Shown here: one piece after another, positions 17,590-26,223 of the stretch
How the letters are laid out: each line of letters opens with the position of its first letter
Numbering within the stretch: the stretch's first letter is position 1
Source: Vibrio nitrifigilis
Lineage (GTDB): Bacteria > Pseudomonadota > Gammaproteobacteria > Enterobacterales > Vibrionaceae
Reading direction: 5' to 3'
DNA: 64,000 nt
Assembly (NCBI RefSeq): GCF_015686695.1
Contig: NZ_JADPMR010000004.1
Span: forward strand, 124,001-188,000
Made by a program: the position numbers and the translations under genes
The notes under the pieces: generated by a model
What the model was told of the DNA's origin: nothing
Seen by the model: the letters and a program-made list of their open reading frames with translations, nothing else
Databases searched by the model: none

Positions 17590-19083
17590 ATGAATGGAAA
17601 AACCAACAAGATTCTAAAAGCCTCATTTATATTGTTATGCGTATCTTGGTATTCGCGGTTACTCTCTGCGGTGAGTATCATTGTTCTTGCCCGAAATTTA
17701 ACGCGCGATGATTTTGGTATTCTCGCTGGATGTTTTATCGTACAAGGTTTTTTTAATGTATTGTCCAATGTCGGAAGTGGCCAATACCTCATTCGTAAAA
17801 GCAGTATCAGTGAACATGATATTAATGCTGCCTGGACGATCAATTTCTTATCGCGGGTGATGGTCGCACTCCTTATCTATTTACTCTCTGAGCCAGCCGC
17901 ACAATATATGCAGATACCAGAAATGGGGTTAGTCCTTAAGGTTATGTCTCTTTCTGCTGTGTTTATCGGCCTGCAAAACCCAGCGATTAACCTCAAAATT
18001 AAACAGCTTGATTACAGTAAGCTCTCAGTGCTTGAAATTGTAACCAAATCAATTTCAAGTACGGCATCAGTGGTTATAGCGATGATGTTTCACACATACT
18101 GGGCCGTTGTGATTGCTGGGTTGCTCTATAACGGTCTGTATGCGTTAGGGAGCCAATTTATCGTGCGGCAAAAGCTTAAATTTGTGATTGATAATATTAA
18201 TGTTCAGTGGCAGTTTTCTAAGTGGATTCTACTGAAAGGGGTGATTAATTATATTAAAGTTGCTTTTGATAAAGTGATTGTCGGCAAGTTTTATTCGGTC
18301 AGTGAATTGGGGTTGTACAACTTTGCTAATGAAGCGTCAGTGACCGCGTTACAATTTGTCATTACGCCAATCAACAAAGTGCTTTATCCGAGCTTATCAG
18401 ACTACGTCGATGACAGTCAGCGCTTACTGGATAAAGTATATAAATCCATTGTTGTATTGAGCTGTATTTATATTCCGGTGGTGTTCGGTGGCGTATATCT
18501 CGCAAATATCATCGTGCCTAGTGTGTTTGGTGAACAATGGCGTGATGCGACTCCTCTTTTTCAAGCATTTTTAGTGATGACGTTTTCTCGCATGATCGTG
18601 GGAGTGTTAACGGATGTCTTCACGCTAACAGGAGAGGTTAAAAAGCAGTTTTTTTATGAGGCGCTTACCTCGGTACTGTTTTTACTTATTATCCTCGCTG
18701 TGTCATCGGCGAATCTTTATGATTTTGCCGTATACCGAACTCTTGTCGCTTATCTGATGTTGGCAGCCCTGTTCGTTGCTTTGAATCGGATTATTTCAAT
18801 TTCCATGCTCAAAACTGCAAGGTTAGTGGTTCCGTTTATTGTCGGATCATTGGTTATGCTCGTGGTTGTTTATGGTATGCAGTTGGTGTTTATCACTGCC
18901 GTACCACTACTTAACTTATTGGTTTATATCCTAGTTGGTGCATTAGCCTACGGTGGAACAACGATGTTATTCGTTTTCTATTTAAAGCGTATCAGCCAAG
19001 AATATGACTTCTTGTACAAGACATTTATCCGGCCATCCGTGAATATCTTAAAACGTCGGTTGCTGCCGCAATCTAGCCACTAA
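17590..19083 (+). CDS. Polysaccharide flippase, Wzx/MOP family (second copy)
   Basis: A 497-residue polytopic membrane protein of the MOP oligosaccharide flippase superfamily. It has the segments LLSAVSIIVLARNLTRDDFGILAG, NVGSGQYLIRKS and KVIVGKFYSVSELGLYNFAN that match the lipopolysaccharide flippase family. It shares layout with the copy at 10448 (same length; IIVLARNLTRDDFGI against LILIRILAPNDFGI) but is clearly diverged. Two flippases within 7 kb suggest that two different lipid-linked oligosaccharides are moved or that gene blocks from different sources have been combined. Confidence 0.85.
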   Translation: MNGKTNKILKASFILLCVSWYSRLLSAVSIIVLARNLTRDDFGILAGCFIVQGFFNVLSNVGSGQYLIRKSSISEHDINAAWTINFLSRVMVALLIYLLSEPAAQYMQIPEMGLVLKVMSLSAVFIGLQNPAINLKIKQLDYSKLSVLEIVTKSISSTASVVIAMMFHTYWAVVIAGLLYNGLYALGSQFIVRQKLKFVIDNINVQWQFSKWILLKGVINYIKVAFDKVIVGKFYSVSELGLYNFANEASVTALQFVITPINKVLYPSLSDYVDDSQRLLDKVYKSIVVLSCIYIPVVFGGVYLANIIVPSVFGEQWRDATPLFQAFLVMTFSRMIVGVLTDVFTLTGEVKKQFFYEALTSVLFLLIILAVSSANLYDFAVYRTLVAYLMLAALFVALNRIISISMLKTARLVVPFIVGSLVMLVVVYGMQLVFITAVPLLNLLVYILVGALAYGGTTMLFVFYLKRISQEYDFLYKTFIRPSVNILKRRLLPQSSH

Positions 19084-19108
19084 AATAACAAATATAAGGA
19101 CATGTATA

Positions 19109-19966
19109 GTGAAAATTTTCCGTGTGACGCCAGGTAATTTTGGTGATGATCTTAATGAGATATTGATTGAGAAACGGTTAGGCGCGCACTTTAATGGCAA
19201 TGTATTTTTAAGCCAAAAATGTGATTATCAAGTGAATCAGGAAGATCAAGTTATTGTGGCGATTGGGACCATCCTTAATAACTTAACCCCAAAATCTGGG
19301 CATAAAATTGTCTTGGGGGCCGGAACTGGATACGGAGACCCCGTTGTGATTGATCAAGATTGGGATGTGCGTTTTGTCCGTGGCCCATTAACGGCGAAAA
19401 AGTTGGGTCTACCCGCCAGTAAATCAATTACCGATCCAGCAATTTTATTGGCCGATACTGTATATCCAAGACCTGAACGCGCTGATAATATTGGCTATAT
19501 TCCCCACCATGCGGTTGCGAATTCTTTGTGGCAAGAAGTGATTGAAAATATGGGACTAAAATACATTGATCCGCGCAGAGATTTCGATTCAGTGATGGGC
19601 GACATGGTGGCATGTAAGTGGGTTATCGCTGAAGCAATGCATGGAGCAATTGTCGCAGATGCGCTGCGTATTCCGTGGGTACCAGTCGCCAGTGCGGAAA
19701 AAATTAATACCTTTAAATGGCATGATTGGTGTAGCACGATAGGAATAGAGTATTCGCCAGTATCATTAACGAGCTTGTGGCCGACAACGAGCCCTAGCGT
19801 TGCGAAAAAAGTCAGCAATGGCATTAAGAAAACGCTTGTGACTCGCCAACTCAATAAGCTACTCAAACATGCTCAACCGCAATTAAGTTCGGAATCGATC
19901 TTTAAAGACAACTTATTGCGAGTGAGTGATTGTTATGACGAATTTTTTGCTGAGCTTGATGGTTAG
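19109..19966 (+). CDS. Polysaccharide pyruvyltransferase family protein (second copy)
   Basis: A 285-residue paralogue of the protein at 14735. Conserved blocks are GNFGDDLNEILIEKRLG, VIVAIGTIL, IVLGAGTGYG, FVRGPLTAKKLGL, ITDPAILLAD and EAMHGAIVADALRIPW. It starts with GTG at 19109, with AAGGA upstream; no ATG fits better. Its stop codon overlaps by four bases the stop codon of the convergent nucleotidyltransferase gene. It probably adds pyruvate ketals to the exopolysaccharide. Confidence 0.82.
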   Translation: MKIFRVTPGNFGDDLNEILIEKRLGAHFNGNVFLSQKCDYQVNQEDQVIVAIGTILNNLTPKSGHKIVLGAGTGYGDPVVIDQDWDVRFVRGPLTAKKLGLPASKSITDPAILLADTVYPRPERADNIGYIPHHAVANSLWQEVIENMGLKYIDPRRDFDSVMGDMVACKWVIAEAMHGAIVADALRIPWVPVASAEKINTFKWHDWCSTIGIEYSPVSLTSLWPTTSPSVAKKVSNGIKKTLVTRQLNKLLKHAQPQLSSESIFKDNLLRVSDCYDEFFAELDG

Positions 19967-20697
19967 GAGATGTGCTGTTGCTGGGCAAAATCTCGTTGAG
20001 CGATTTGATAATCTTCAGGGGTACCAATGTCGATGAAGTAATTATTGGTATAAACACCATAAAAGGGGGCATGACCAATTTCAGCTTCCAAAAAATCTGT
20101 TTCGAATGAGAACGTATTTTGCCGAGGAAATTGGTCGCTCAAGTTCGGGCGCATTAAATATACACCACTATTGATATTGCCGGGATGACCGCCTTTTTTT
20201 TCTTCAAATGCGATGAGTTTGTTGTGCTCATCCACAGTTACACGGCCATAGCGCCCTGTATTATCTAGGGAACGCAAAACCATAATTAACTCAGCATTCT
20301 GATTATTCAGTTGTTCAATCATCTCAGTCAGAGAAAATGAGATAAAGCTGTCACCATTTAACGCTAAAATAAGATCTGATTGTTGAGCGTAAGGTTGACT
20401 GAGCGCCTGCTTTAGCGCTCCGCCTGTGCCAAGAGGATGTTCTTCAATAGAATAACTGATCGTTAGGTTCTTATGCTGGTGGCCAAAATATTCCATTATG
20501 GTATTACGATGGTGCCCCACTGCTAATATCGCGTGAGCAATATTTTGCGAGATACAGTAATCCAATAAATATTCTAAAAAGGGTTTCCCAGCCACATCAA
20601 CCATGGGTTTACAGGTCTGATCTTGTGTAATTGAACGCAAACGCGTCCCCATTCCACCACATAGAATAATGGCGGTAACGGTGGGTTTTTGCTTCAT
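19963..20697 (-). CDS. hddC: Sugar-1-phosphate nucleotidyltransferase, HddC-like
   Basis: A 244-residue nucleotidyltransferase. The N-terminal signature AIILCGGMGTRLRSITQDQTCKPMVDVAGKPFLEYLLDY is typical of sugar-phosphate nucleotidylyltransferases and of HddC (D-glycero-alpha-D-manno-heptose-1-phosphate guanylyltransferase). LALNGDSFISF and PEDYQIAQRDF complete the fold. The ATG at 20697 follows AAGGAA with good spacing and is preferred over that at 20712. The adjacent upstream gene encodes an HddA-like kinase, which supports a GDP-D-glycero-D-manno-heptose branch. The symbol rests on this pairing, and a related nucleotide sugar is possible. Confidence 0.72.
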   Translation of the reverse strand: MKQKPTVTAIILCGGMGTRLRSITQDQTCKPMVDVAGKPFLEYLLDYCISQNIAHAILAVGHHRNTIMEYFGHQHKNLTISYSIEEHPLGTGGALKQALSQPYAQQSDLILALNGDSFISFSLTEMIEQLNNQNAELIMVLRSLDNTGRYGRVTVDEHNKLIAFEEKKGGHPGNINSGVYLMRPNLSDQFPRQNTFSFETDFLEAEIGHAPFYGVYTNNYFIDIGTPEDYQIAQRDFAQQQHIS

Positions 20698-20737
20698 TAA
20701 AGATTCCTTCATCAGAACATACTACCAATATAGCTCG

Positions 20738-21766
20738 CTACACGGTCCAAGATTGAGTGCCTTGCTGCGTAAAGTGGAACGGTTGAATTCGACCGTTTAA
20801 TTCTTTTAAAGTGCTTTCGACATCTAGACGATTTACAGGGTTAACAAACAGCATCACGAAACCACCACCACCGGCACCGGTGATCTTCATTGATTTTGCC
20901 CCGGCAGATAACACACGATCTTCTAGCTCATCAATACTCGATGTCGAAATTGAGCTGGACATGCCTTTTTTAGCTATCCATGCTTGTTTGAATAGCTCAG
21001 ACATTCCATCAATATCGGATTTAAGTAAACACTCCTTCATCGCATAAGACAGTCGTTTTACTTCATGCATCGAGTCAAGAGATGCGCTGTGTGGTGCGTT
21101 GGTTCCTTTTATCTGTTCATCAATAATTTTGGCTGAAGAACGAGATACACCAGTGAAATAGAGGATCATTTGACTCTCTAGTTCATTAATTATCGCATGG
21201 CGAATACGCAGTGGATTAACAATAACGCGGTCATTTTCATAGAATTCCATGTAGTTAAAGCCACCAAAGGTAGTTGCATACTGATCTTGCTTCCCTCCAG
21301 AAAACTGACAATCGATACGTTCTATTTCGTAAGCAAGTTTAGCAACATCGTAATCGCTTAATGGTAATTTGAGTAATTCTTTATAGGCACTTAAGATGGT
21401 AACCACCATCGTGGAGGACGATCCTAAGCCACACCCAGGAGGAGCATCGGAAAAAGTATACACTTTTACTGGAATAGGTTGGTTTTGGTTGTAATCGCGA
21501 ACAATACGGTTATAAACCGCTTTATGCAGTAGGAGTTCTCCCTCAAGGGCGATGTGAGCACAAATTGGGGTGTGATACTGTTGGTTTATATCTTGAGCGA
21601 TAATGGTTATACCTGCATCTTCGCTAACCAACTCGATAGTACAATTTGCATACATGTTAATGGTGACGTTAAGTACGGAACCACCATAAGTATCACAATA
21701 TGGCGAAATATCGGTTCCTCCGCCAGCTAAACCAAGACGAAGTGGAGAACGAGCCCTAACAATCAT
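20738..21766 (-). CDS. hddA: GHMP sugar kinase, HddA-like
   Basis: A 342-residue GHMP-family kinase. Conserved blocks are the N-terminal ARSPLRLGLAGGGTDISPYCD, the phosphate loop PPGCGLGSSST near residue 115 and the C-terminal KITGAGGGGFVMLF. These match D-glycero-alpha-D-manno-heptose-7-phosphate kinases (HddA). The pair hddA-hddC would convert the heptose-7-phosphate to the GDP-activated heptose; a phosphatase and an isomerase for that route are not visible here. AAAGG precedes the ATG. The two genes are transcribed opposite to their neighbours on both sides, like a small inverted cassette. Confidence 0.75.
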   Translation of the reverse strand: MIVRARSPLRLGLAGGGTDISPYCDTYGGSVLNVTINMYANCTIELVSEDAGITIIAQDINQQYHTPICAHIALEGELLLHKAVYNRIVRDYNQNQPIPVKVYTFSDAPPGCGLGSSSTMVVTILSAYKELLKLPLSDYDVAKLAYEIERIDCQFSGGKQDQYATTFGGFNYMEFYENDRVIVNPLRIRHAIINELESQMILYFTGVSRSSAKIIDEQIKGTNAPHSASLDSMHEVKRLSYAMKECLLKSDIDGMSELFKQAWIAKKGMSSSISTSSIDELEDRVLSAGAKSMKITGAGGGGFVMLFVNPVNRLDVESTLKELNGRIQPFHFTQQGTQSWTV

Positions 21767-21899
21767 AATGATTAACCTTTTTCACTGTCCATGAGAATAT
21801 GACCATATTTCATTTTTACTATAGATATAATTGATATACAGTATTGTTATCTTAGCCTTATTATCTAAAGGCATTTACTGTTGGATTTGTAATTAAACT

Positions 21900-23030
21900 A
21901 TGGCTAAATCAAAAATACGTGTCTGCCATCTAGTATATAGTTTCGATGTCGGTGGTTTAGAAAGGATTATTGTAAATTGTATAAATAATCTCAAAAGTGA
22001 TAATTTTTCTCATATTATTATCTCACTTACTACAATTGGTGATTTTTATTCGGAAATACATTCTCCAGTGGAAAGTTTTGCACTAAATAAAGAGGCGGGT
22101 AATGATATTTCTTTATATTTTCGTCTTTACAAATTACTCAAAAAATTACATCCAGATGTGATGCATACCTACAATTTAGGTACCATTGAATATCAGTGGG
22201 TCGCTTGGCTGGCTGGAGTGCCCTTGAGAGTTCATGCTGAGCATGGTCGAGATAGTTATGATCCCGATGGCACTGTTAAAAAATATCGTTGGTTAAGGCG
22301 TATTACCAGTTCTGTTATTCATCATATGGTAACGGTATCTGCAGATTTAAAACAGTGGTTAATCAATGATGTACATATCCCTAGCCGTAAAGTAAGCCTG
22401 ATTATTAATGGGGTTGATACTGAGTTTTATCACAATGCGTTGACCAACGGTCACACATTGGATTTTTGCCAAAGAAAATGTGTATTTGGCCATGTTGCGC
22501 GATTACACCACATTAAAAACCAACAATTTCTCATACAAGCCTTTGTGGATGCATGTAAGCAACACAATGATTTTTATAATGAATGTGTTTTAGTCATCGT
22601 TGGGGATGGGCCGGATCGAAGTCGACTAGAGAACTTTGTTTTACAGCAGCCGCTGCTTAACGAACGAGTTTTCTTTGTCGGTTCTCAGACACAAGTAATT
22701 AATTACTATCAGAATTTTGATGTTTTTTTGATGTCCTCTTTAGCAGAGGGAGTGCCGATGACTTTAATTGAATCAATGTCTATGTCCATTCCTCATTTAG
22801 TGACAAGGGTGGGGGGAATCAAAGAAGTCATCATTGATAATGAAACTGGATTATCAGTCGAAAGTGATGATTTACAAGGCTTCGTTGAACATATGTATCG
22901 TTTGTTTTGGGAGCCAACATTGCGTAGTGATATGGGCTCTAAAGCGAGAAAACGTATTGAAGCACATTTTAGTCAACATCGTATGATTGAAGCCTACGAA
23001 AAAATATATCAAGAGAGAGACAGACAGTGA
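21900..23030 (+). CDS. GT4 glycosyltransferase, PEP-CTERM/XrtA-associated (Stp2/TIGR03088 type)
   Basis: A 376-residue GT-B glycosyltransferase. The start VCHLVYSFDVGGLERIIVNCINNL matches the exosortase-associated sugar transferase family TIGR03088 (Stp2). The C-terminal domain has GDGPDRSRLENF and the donor-binding motif SSLAEGVPMTLIESMS...PHLVTRVGGIKEVI. It would extend the polymer repeat at the cytosolic face. The stop codon overlaps the GTG of a 31-codon ORF by four bases. The ribosome-binding site at its own start is poor. Confidence 0.8.
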   Translation: MAKSKIRVCHLVYSFDVGGLERIIVNCINNLKSDNFSHIIISLTTIGDFYSEIHSPVESFALNKEAGNDISLYFRLYKLLKKLHPDVMHTYNLGTIEYQWVAWLAGVPLRVHAEHGRDSYDPDGTVKKYRWLRRITSSVIHHMVTVSADLKQWLINDVHIPSRKVSLIINGVDTEFYHNALTNGHTLDFCQRKCVFGHVARLHHIKNQQFLIQAFVDACKQHNDFYNECVLVIVGDGPDRSRLENFVLQQPLLNERVFFVGSQTQVINYYQNFDVFLMSSLAEGVPMTLIESMSMSIPHLVTRVGGIKEVIIDNETGLSVESDDLQGFVEHMYRLFWEPTLRSDMGSKARKRIEAHFSQHRMIEAYEKIYQERDRQ

Positions 23031-23122
23031 TTGAAGGGATACTATTTTTAGGTTGTCTTGCCGTATTAATTTATATTGTTAAGCAGTCTGTTGATGTAGA
23101 TAATAAGCACCAGGGTGATTAA
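23027..23122 (+). CDS. Candidate 31-residue single-pass membrane peptide
   Basis: A GTG-started frame of 31 residues with one hydrophobic helix (GILFLGCLAVLIYIV) followed by a charged tail (DVDNKHQGD). It overlaps the stop of the glycosyltransferase by four bases (GTGA), and its own stop codon abuts the ATG of the ligase gene exactly. It could be a real small membrane protein, or a leader that couples translation between two genes; its end contains AGGGTG, the ribosome-binding site of the next gene. No family recognised. Confidence 0.45.
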   Translation: MIEGILFLGCLAVLIYIVKQSVDVDNKHQGD

Positions 23123-24475
23123 ATGCGTGATCTGGTCTTTTTTTTAGCGTTTCTTGTTCTGTTATTTTTTTCATTTCGTAGACCATTCGTTGCGGTTAGT
23201 TTATGGCTGTGGAGTGGATTATTTGTGCCAGTATATTGGCTTTACGGTTTTGCATCATCAATAAGTTATAACAGTATATTTGCAGCAAGTACGATACTTG
23301 GATATTTCATTTATCGACACAAGCCGTCATTTAAAGCTAATGCGCCATTTATTGTTGTTATTTTATTTTTCTTACATACTTGCTTAACCAGCTTTTTCGC
23401 TTTAGCGCCAAAAGTTGTTGTTTCTATGGAGTTAACCGATTTCTTTAAAGCAATACTGCTATTCGTTTTTATATGCCTTATTTTAAGGAAACAACATCAT
23501 TTTAGCTTATTCCTTTGGGTTATCGTGCTTTCCATTGGCTTTATGGGGTTTGTTGAGGGATTGAAGTTTATTGCCTCTGCAGGTGGGCACCGGATCAAAG
23601 GTCCATCGGGAAACATACTTTCAGACAATAACCACATGGCAGTTGCGATGTGTATGACGATTCCATTTATCATTTACTTGATCAGTGAAACGCAAGAAAA
23701 GTTACTCAAGTTTGGGTTACGATTTATGCTGATCATGAATATCTTAGCGGTTCTTGGTACCTTTTCCCGTGGGGGATTAATTGGTTTAACCATTATTTTG
23801 GGGTATTTCTGGCTCAAAAGTCGGCATAAAATGCGCAGTCTTTTTGTGTTGCTCTTTGCCGCTATTATTGCCTATAACTTGTTACCGCAAAGCTGGTACA
23901 ACCGAATGGCAACCATTGATGATGCCATGGATAACTCATCATTCACCACTCGAGTTAATTCCTGGAAAATCCATACCTTGATGGCGTTGGATCGGCCGTT
24001 AGTTGGCGGCGGTTTTAAGGGGCCACAGGTGAGTTATGTGTGGCGAGCATTAGCGGTAGATATTGATAAATTCGACTTTATTAAAACCCCTCCTCCGGGT
24101 GATAAAGGCTGGGCAGCGCATAGTATTTACTTTCAGGTGTTGGGTGACCAAGGGTTCTTAGGGCTGTTTTGGTTTTTGTTATTTATTTTCTTAACCTTTG
24201 TGCGGCTATGGGTGATAGAACGATATTATCTGCGGCATGATGGTAAGGACTCATGGCAATGCCGCTTGGCTGGTATGACAAAGATTTCCATCTTAGCGTA
24301 TTGTGTTTCTGGTGCTGCACTTTCACTGGCGTATTTGGAAATGTTTTATGCGGTGTTGGCTATGGTAGTATGTCTTGACCAAGTGAGGAAAGCCAGTGTG
24401 GTCAAAGATAGAAAAACAGTATCAAACAAAAGCAAAATGCCTGCACATAAAATGAATGCCCATGGTTACGAATAG
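23123..24475 (+). CDS. Putative O-glycosylation ligase / O-antigen polymerase-like, exosortase A-associated
   Basis: A 450-residue polytopic inner-membrane protein with about 10-12 helices, of the Wzy/WaaL O-antigen ligase superfamily, close to the exosortase A-associated TIGR03097 group. Visible features are GPSGNILSDNNHMAVAMCMTIPF, TFSRGGLIGL around residue 215 and a large periplasmic loop with TTRVNSWKIH, GGGFKGPQVSYVW and AAHSIYFQVLGDQGFLGL. The loop pattern (Arg in RV.SW and H-S-x-Y) is typical of polymerases and ligases that use undecaprenyl-linked sugars. It either polymerises the exopolysaccharide or transfers glycan to a protein. Confidence 0.78.
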   Translation: MRDLVFFLAFLVLLFFSFRRPFVAVSLWLWSGLFVPVYWLYGFASSISYNSIFAASTILGYFIYRHKPSFKANAPFIVVILFFLHTCLTSFFALAPKVVVSMELTDFFKAILLFVFICLILRKQHHFSLFLWVIVLSIGFMGFVEGLKFIASAGGHRIKGPSGNILSDNNHMAVAMCMTIPFIIYLISETQEKLLKFGLRFMLIMNILAVLGTFSRGGLIGLTIILGYFWLKSRHKMRSLFVLLFAAIIAYNLLPQSWYNRMATIDDAMDNSSFTTRVNSWKIHTLMALDRPLVGGGFKGPQVSYVWRALAVDIDKFDFIKTPPPGDKGWAAHSIYFQVLGDQGFLGLFWFLLFIFLTFVRLWVIERYYLRHDGKDSWQCRLAGMTKISILAYCVSGAALSLAYLEMFYAVLAMVVCLDQVRKASVVKDRKTVSNKSKMPAHKMNAHGYE

Positions 24476-24484
24476 GTGTATCTG

Positions 24485-25339
24485 ATGAATCCTAGTTTCC
24501 AACTGTGTGTTTTTGCCTACAATTTGGAAAACACAATTCAGCAATCGCTAAAAAGCCTGATTGATAGTTGTGGGCAATATCGCCCAGATATATATGTGAT
24601 GGTTAATGGCTGTAGGGACCACACCTATCAACAAGTGAATAAATTGGCACAAATCTACTCCAGCATTATTCCAGTAGAGATACAACTGGGGGATAAATCT
24701 AATGCTTGGAATACTTTTGTTCACCAATACTATGATGGTTATTCCATCACGGTGTTTGCTGATGGTGATTTAACGTTTGAACAAAACGCAGTTGCCAATA
24801 TTGTTGATTACTTCCAGTTAAATCAACATTATCATGCGGTTTCCAGCTTTCCTTGTTTGAAAGGTCGAAGTGCAAAAGCGTGGCGAGCAGCCTTACTCAA
24901 AGAACACCAATTTACAGGTAATCTTTATCTATTAGCCCCTGAATTCTTGAAAAATATTATTGCACAAAAAGTCTATTTGCCCACTGGTTTGATAGGCGAT
25001 GATAGTATGCTTGGTTTTCTATCTGCGACGAATCTTTGTAGCGGAATAGATACCCCTATCGACAACATTGGTGTATGCACTAATGCTGTCTTTAACTATG
25101 AACCATTAAACCCAACCAGCCTCAAGGATATAAAACTTTATCTACGGCGTCGGGTGCGTTATTCAAAACGTCATATGCAGCAGAGTAATATTGTGCCGCA
25201 ACTCAAGCGCTATGGTTTAAAAGCAATGCCGGAATATGCCGCACAAATCGACCGGCTTCATATTCGCTGGTTAAGCTCAAATGTTATCTTTGATCTTCTT
25301 GCTGCGTGGTCGATCAGACAAGAACGTTCTAGAAGTTAG
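24485..25339 (+). CDS. Family 2 glycosyltransferase
   Basis: A 284-residue GT-A enzyme. The fold start SFQLCVFAYNLENTIQQSLKSL and the motif VFADGDLTFEQNAV (DGD in the metal-binding position) indicate a GT2-type glycosyltransferase. It has a basic C-terminal segment RRRVRYSKRHMQQ. The ATG at 24485 is preceded by AGGTG; an in-frame GTG at 24476 directly after the previous stop is less likely. It is the last gene of the plus-strand run and converges on the minus-strand operon, with only about 40 bp between stops and no obvious terminator. Confidence 0.78.
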   Translation: MNPSFQLCVFAYNLENTIQQSLKSLIDSCGQYRPDIYVMVNGCRDHTYQQVNKLAQIYSSIIPVEIQLGDKSNAWNTFVHQYYDGYSITVFADGDLTFEQNAVANIVDYFQLNQHYHAVSSFPCLKGRSAKAWRAALLKEHQFTGNLYLLAPEFLKNIIAQKVYLPTGLIGDDSMLGFLSATNLCSGIDTPIDNIGVCTNAVFNYEPLNPTSLKDIKLYLRRRVRYSKRHMQQSNIVPQLKRYGLKAMPEYAAQIDRLHIRWLSSNVIFDLLAAWSIRQERSRS

Positions 25340-25380
25340 TGTACGACTTGTTTAAGCGTTAAGTTATTTGGGGATAGTCA

Positions 25381-26223
25381 TCAAGCATGAAACAATTGAT
25401 ATGGGAATGCTTGTTTAAGCGCTTGAGCATCAAACTGAATTGGCTTAATCGAGCATGAGTCAATCACGTTTTCTATTGATAATGACTCACTTTGCTTCAT
25501 ATCTATTGATGTGAATGAATCAATACCAACACCTTTATAATAATCTTCAAATTTAAATGAGCGCATCTCTTTGAATACTAGGCGGCAGTTGGGTACTTGG
25601 TAGGCGTCAGAGGCAATGATGCCATGCAGTGAAGATGAAGCGATACATTCACAATTGAGTAATTGCTGTAGAAAATGTACGGAATCTGACTGTCTGATAT
25701 CGATAATACAGACACGACTATCTTGGCGCATTTTCTGGATCCACGGGTGATCTTGATGTTCATAGTGCGGAATGATACCCAATTGATATGGCTTTTCTAC
25801 AGGCGCTACGAGGGGATATATTTCTGGTAGAAGTAACGCAGGATCACCAAAAATTTCTGGGCATTTCAAGTCTTGTTTGAGTAAAAGATCTCTTGTTAAC
25901 GGGCCGCGTACTGAACAAATTTTTCGTGGTGCTTCTGTGATTCTTTGTTGCTCTGAGATAAATCCAGATCCCCATACGACACTGTTGTGATTCGATGCCG
26001 CTAAAACGCTACCGATTCCAAGAAGGTGCCGACGATGACCCAGTGGGCAATTCACGACTTTCTTTTGTGAAACATATTGAATGATATCTACGTTAAGTAA
26101 ATCGCCCCAATTCACGACATCACTAAAATAACGGACATTGATCGTTGGTTGACGATGGTATTTGAGTAGTTGTATTTCACTTTGCGCTGTCTGAACTAAA
26201 CGGGTAGCGATTTTACTGAACAT
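25381..26223 (-). CDS. Polysaccharide pyruvyltransferase family protein (third copy)
   Basis: A 280-residue protein of the polysaccharide pyruvyltransferase family: NWGDLLNVDIIQYVS, LLGIGSVLA, VVWGSGFISE, SVRGPLTRDLL, FGDPALLLPEIYP and ASSSLHGIIASDAYQVP follow the family order. The frame is open further up to 26304, but an ATG at 26223 leaves an 11-base overlap with the upstream glycosyltransferase gene instead of 92 bases, so it is preferred. It is the last gene of the minus-strand XrtA operon. It is distant from the other two copies in sequence. Confidence 0.78.
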   Translation of the reverse strand: MFSKIATRLVQTAQSEIQLLKYHRQPTINVRYFSDVVNWGDLLNVDIIQYVSQKKVVNCPLGHRRHLLGIGSVLAASNHNSVVWGSGFISEQQRITEAPRKICSVRGPLTRDLLLKQDLKCPEIFGDPALLLPEIYPLVAPVEKPYQLGIIPHYEHQDHPWIQKMRQDSRVCIIDIRQSDSVHFLQQLLNCECIASSSLHGIIASDAYQVPNCRLVFKEMRSFKFEDYYKGVGIDSFTSIDMKQSESLSIENVIDSCSIKPIQFDAQALKQAFPYQLFHA

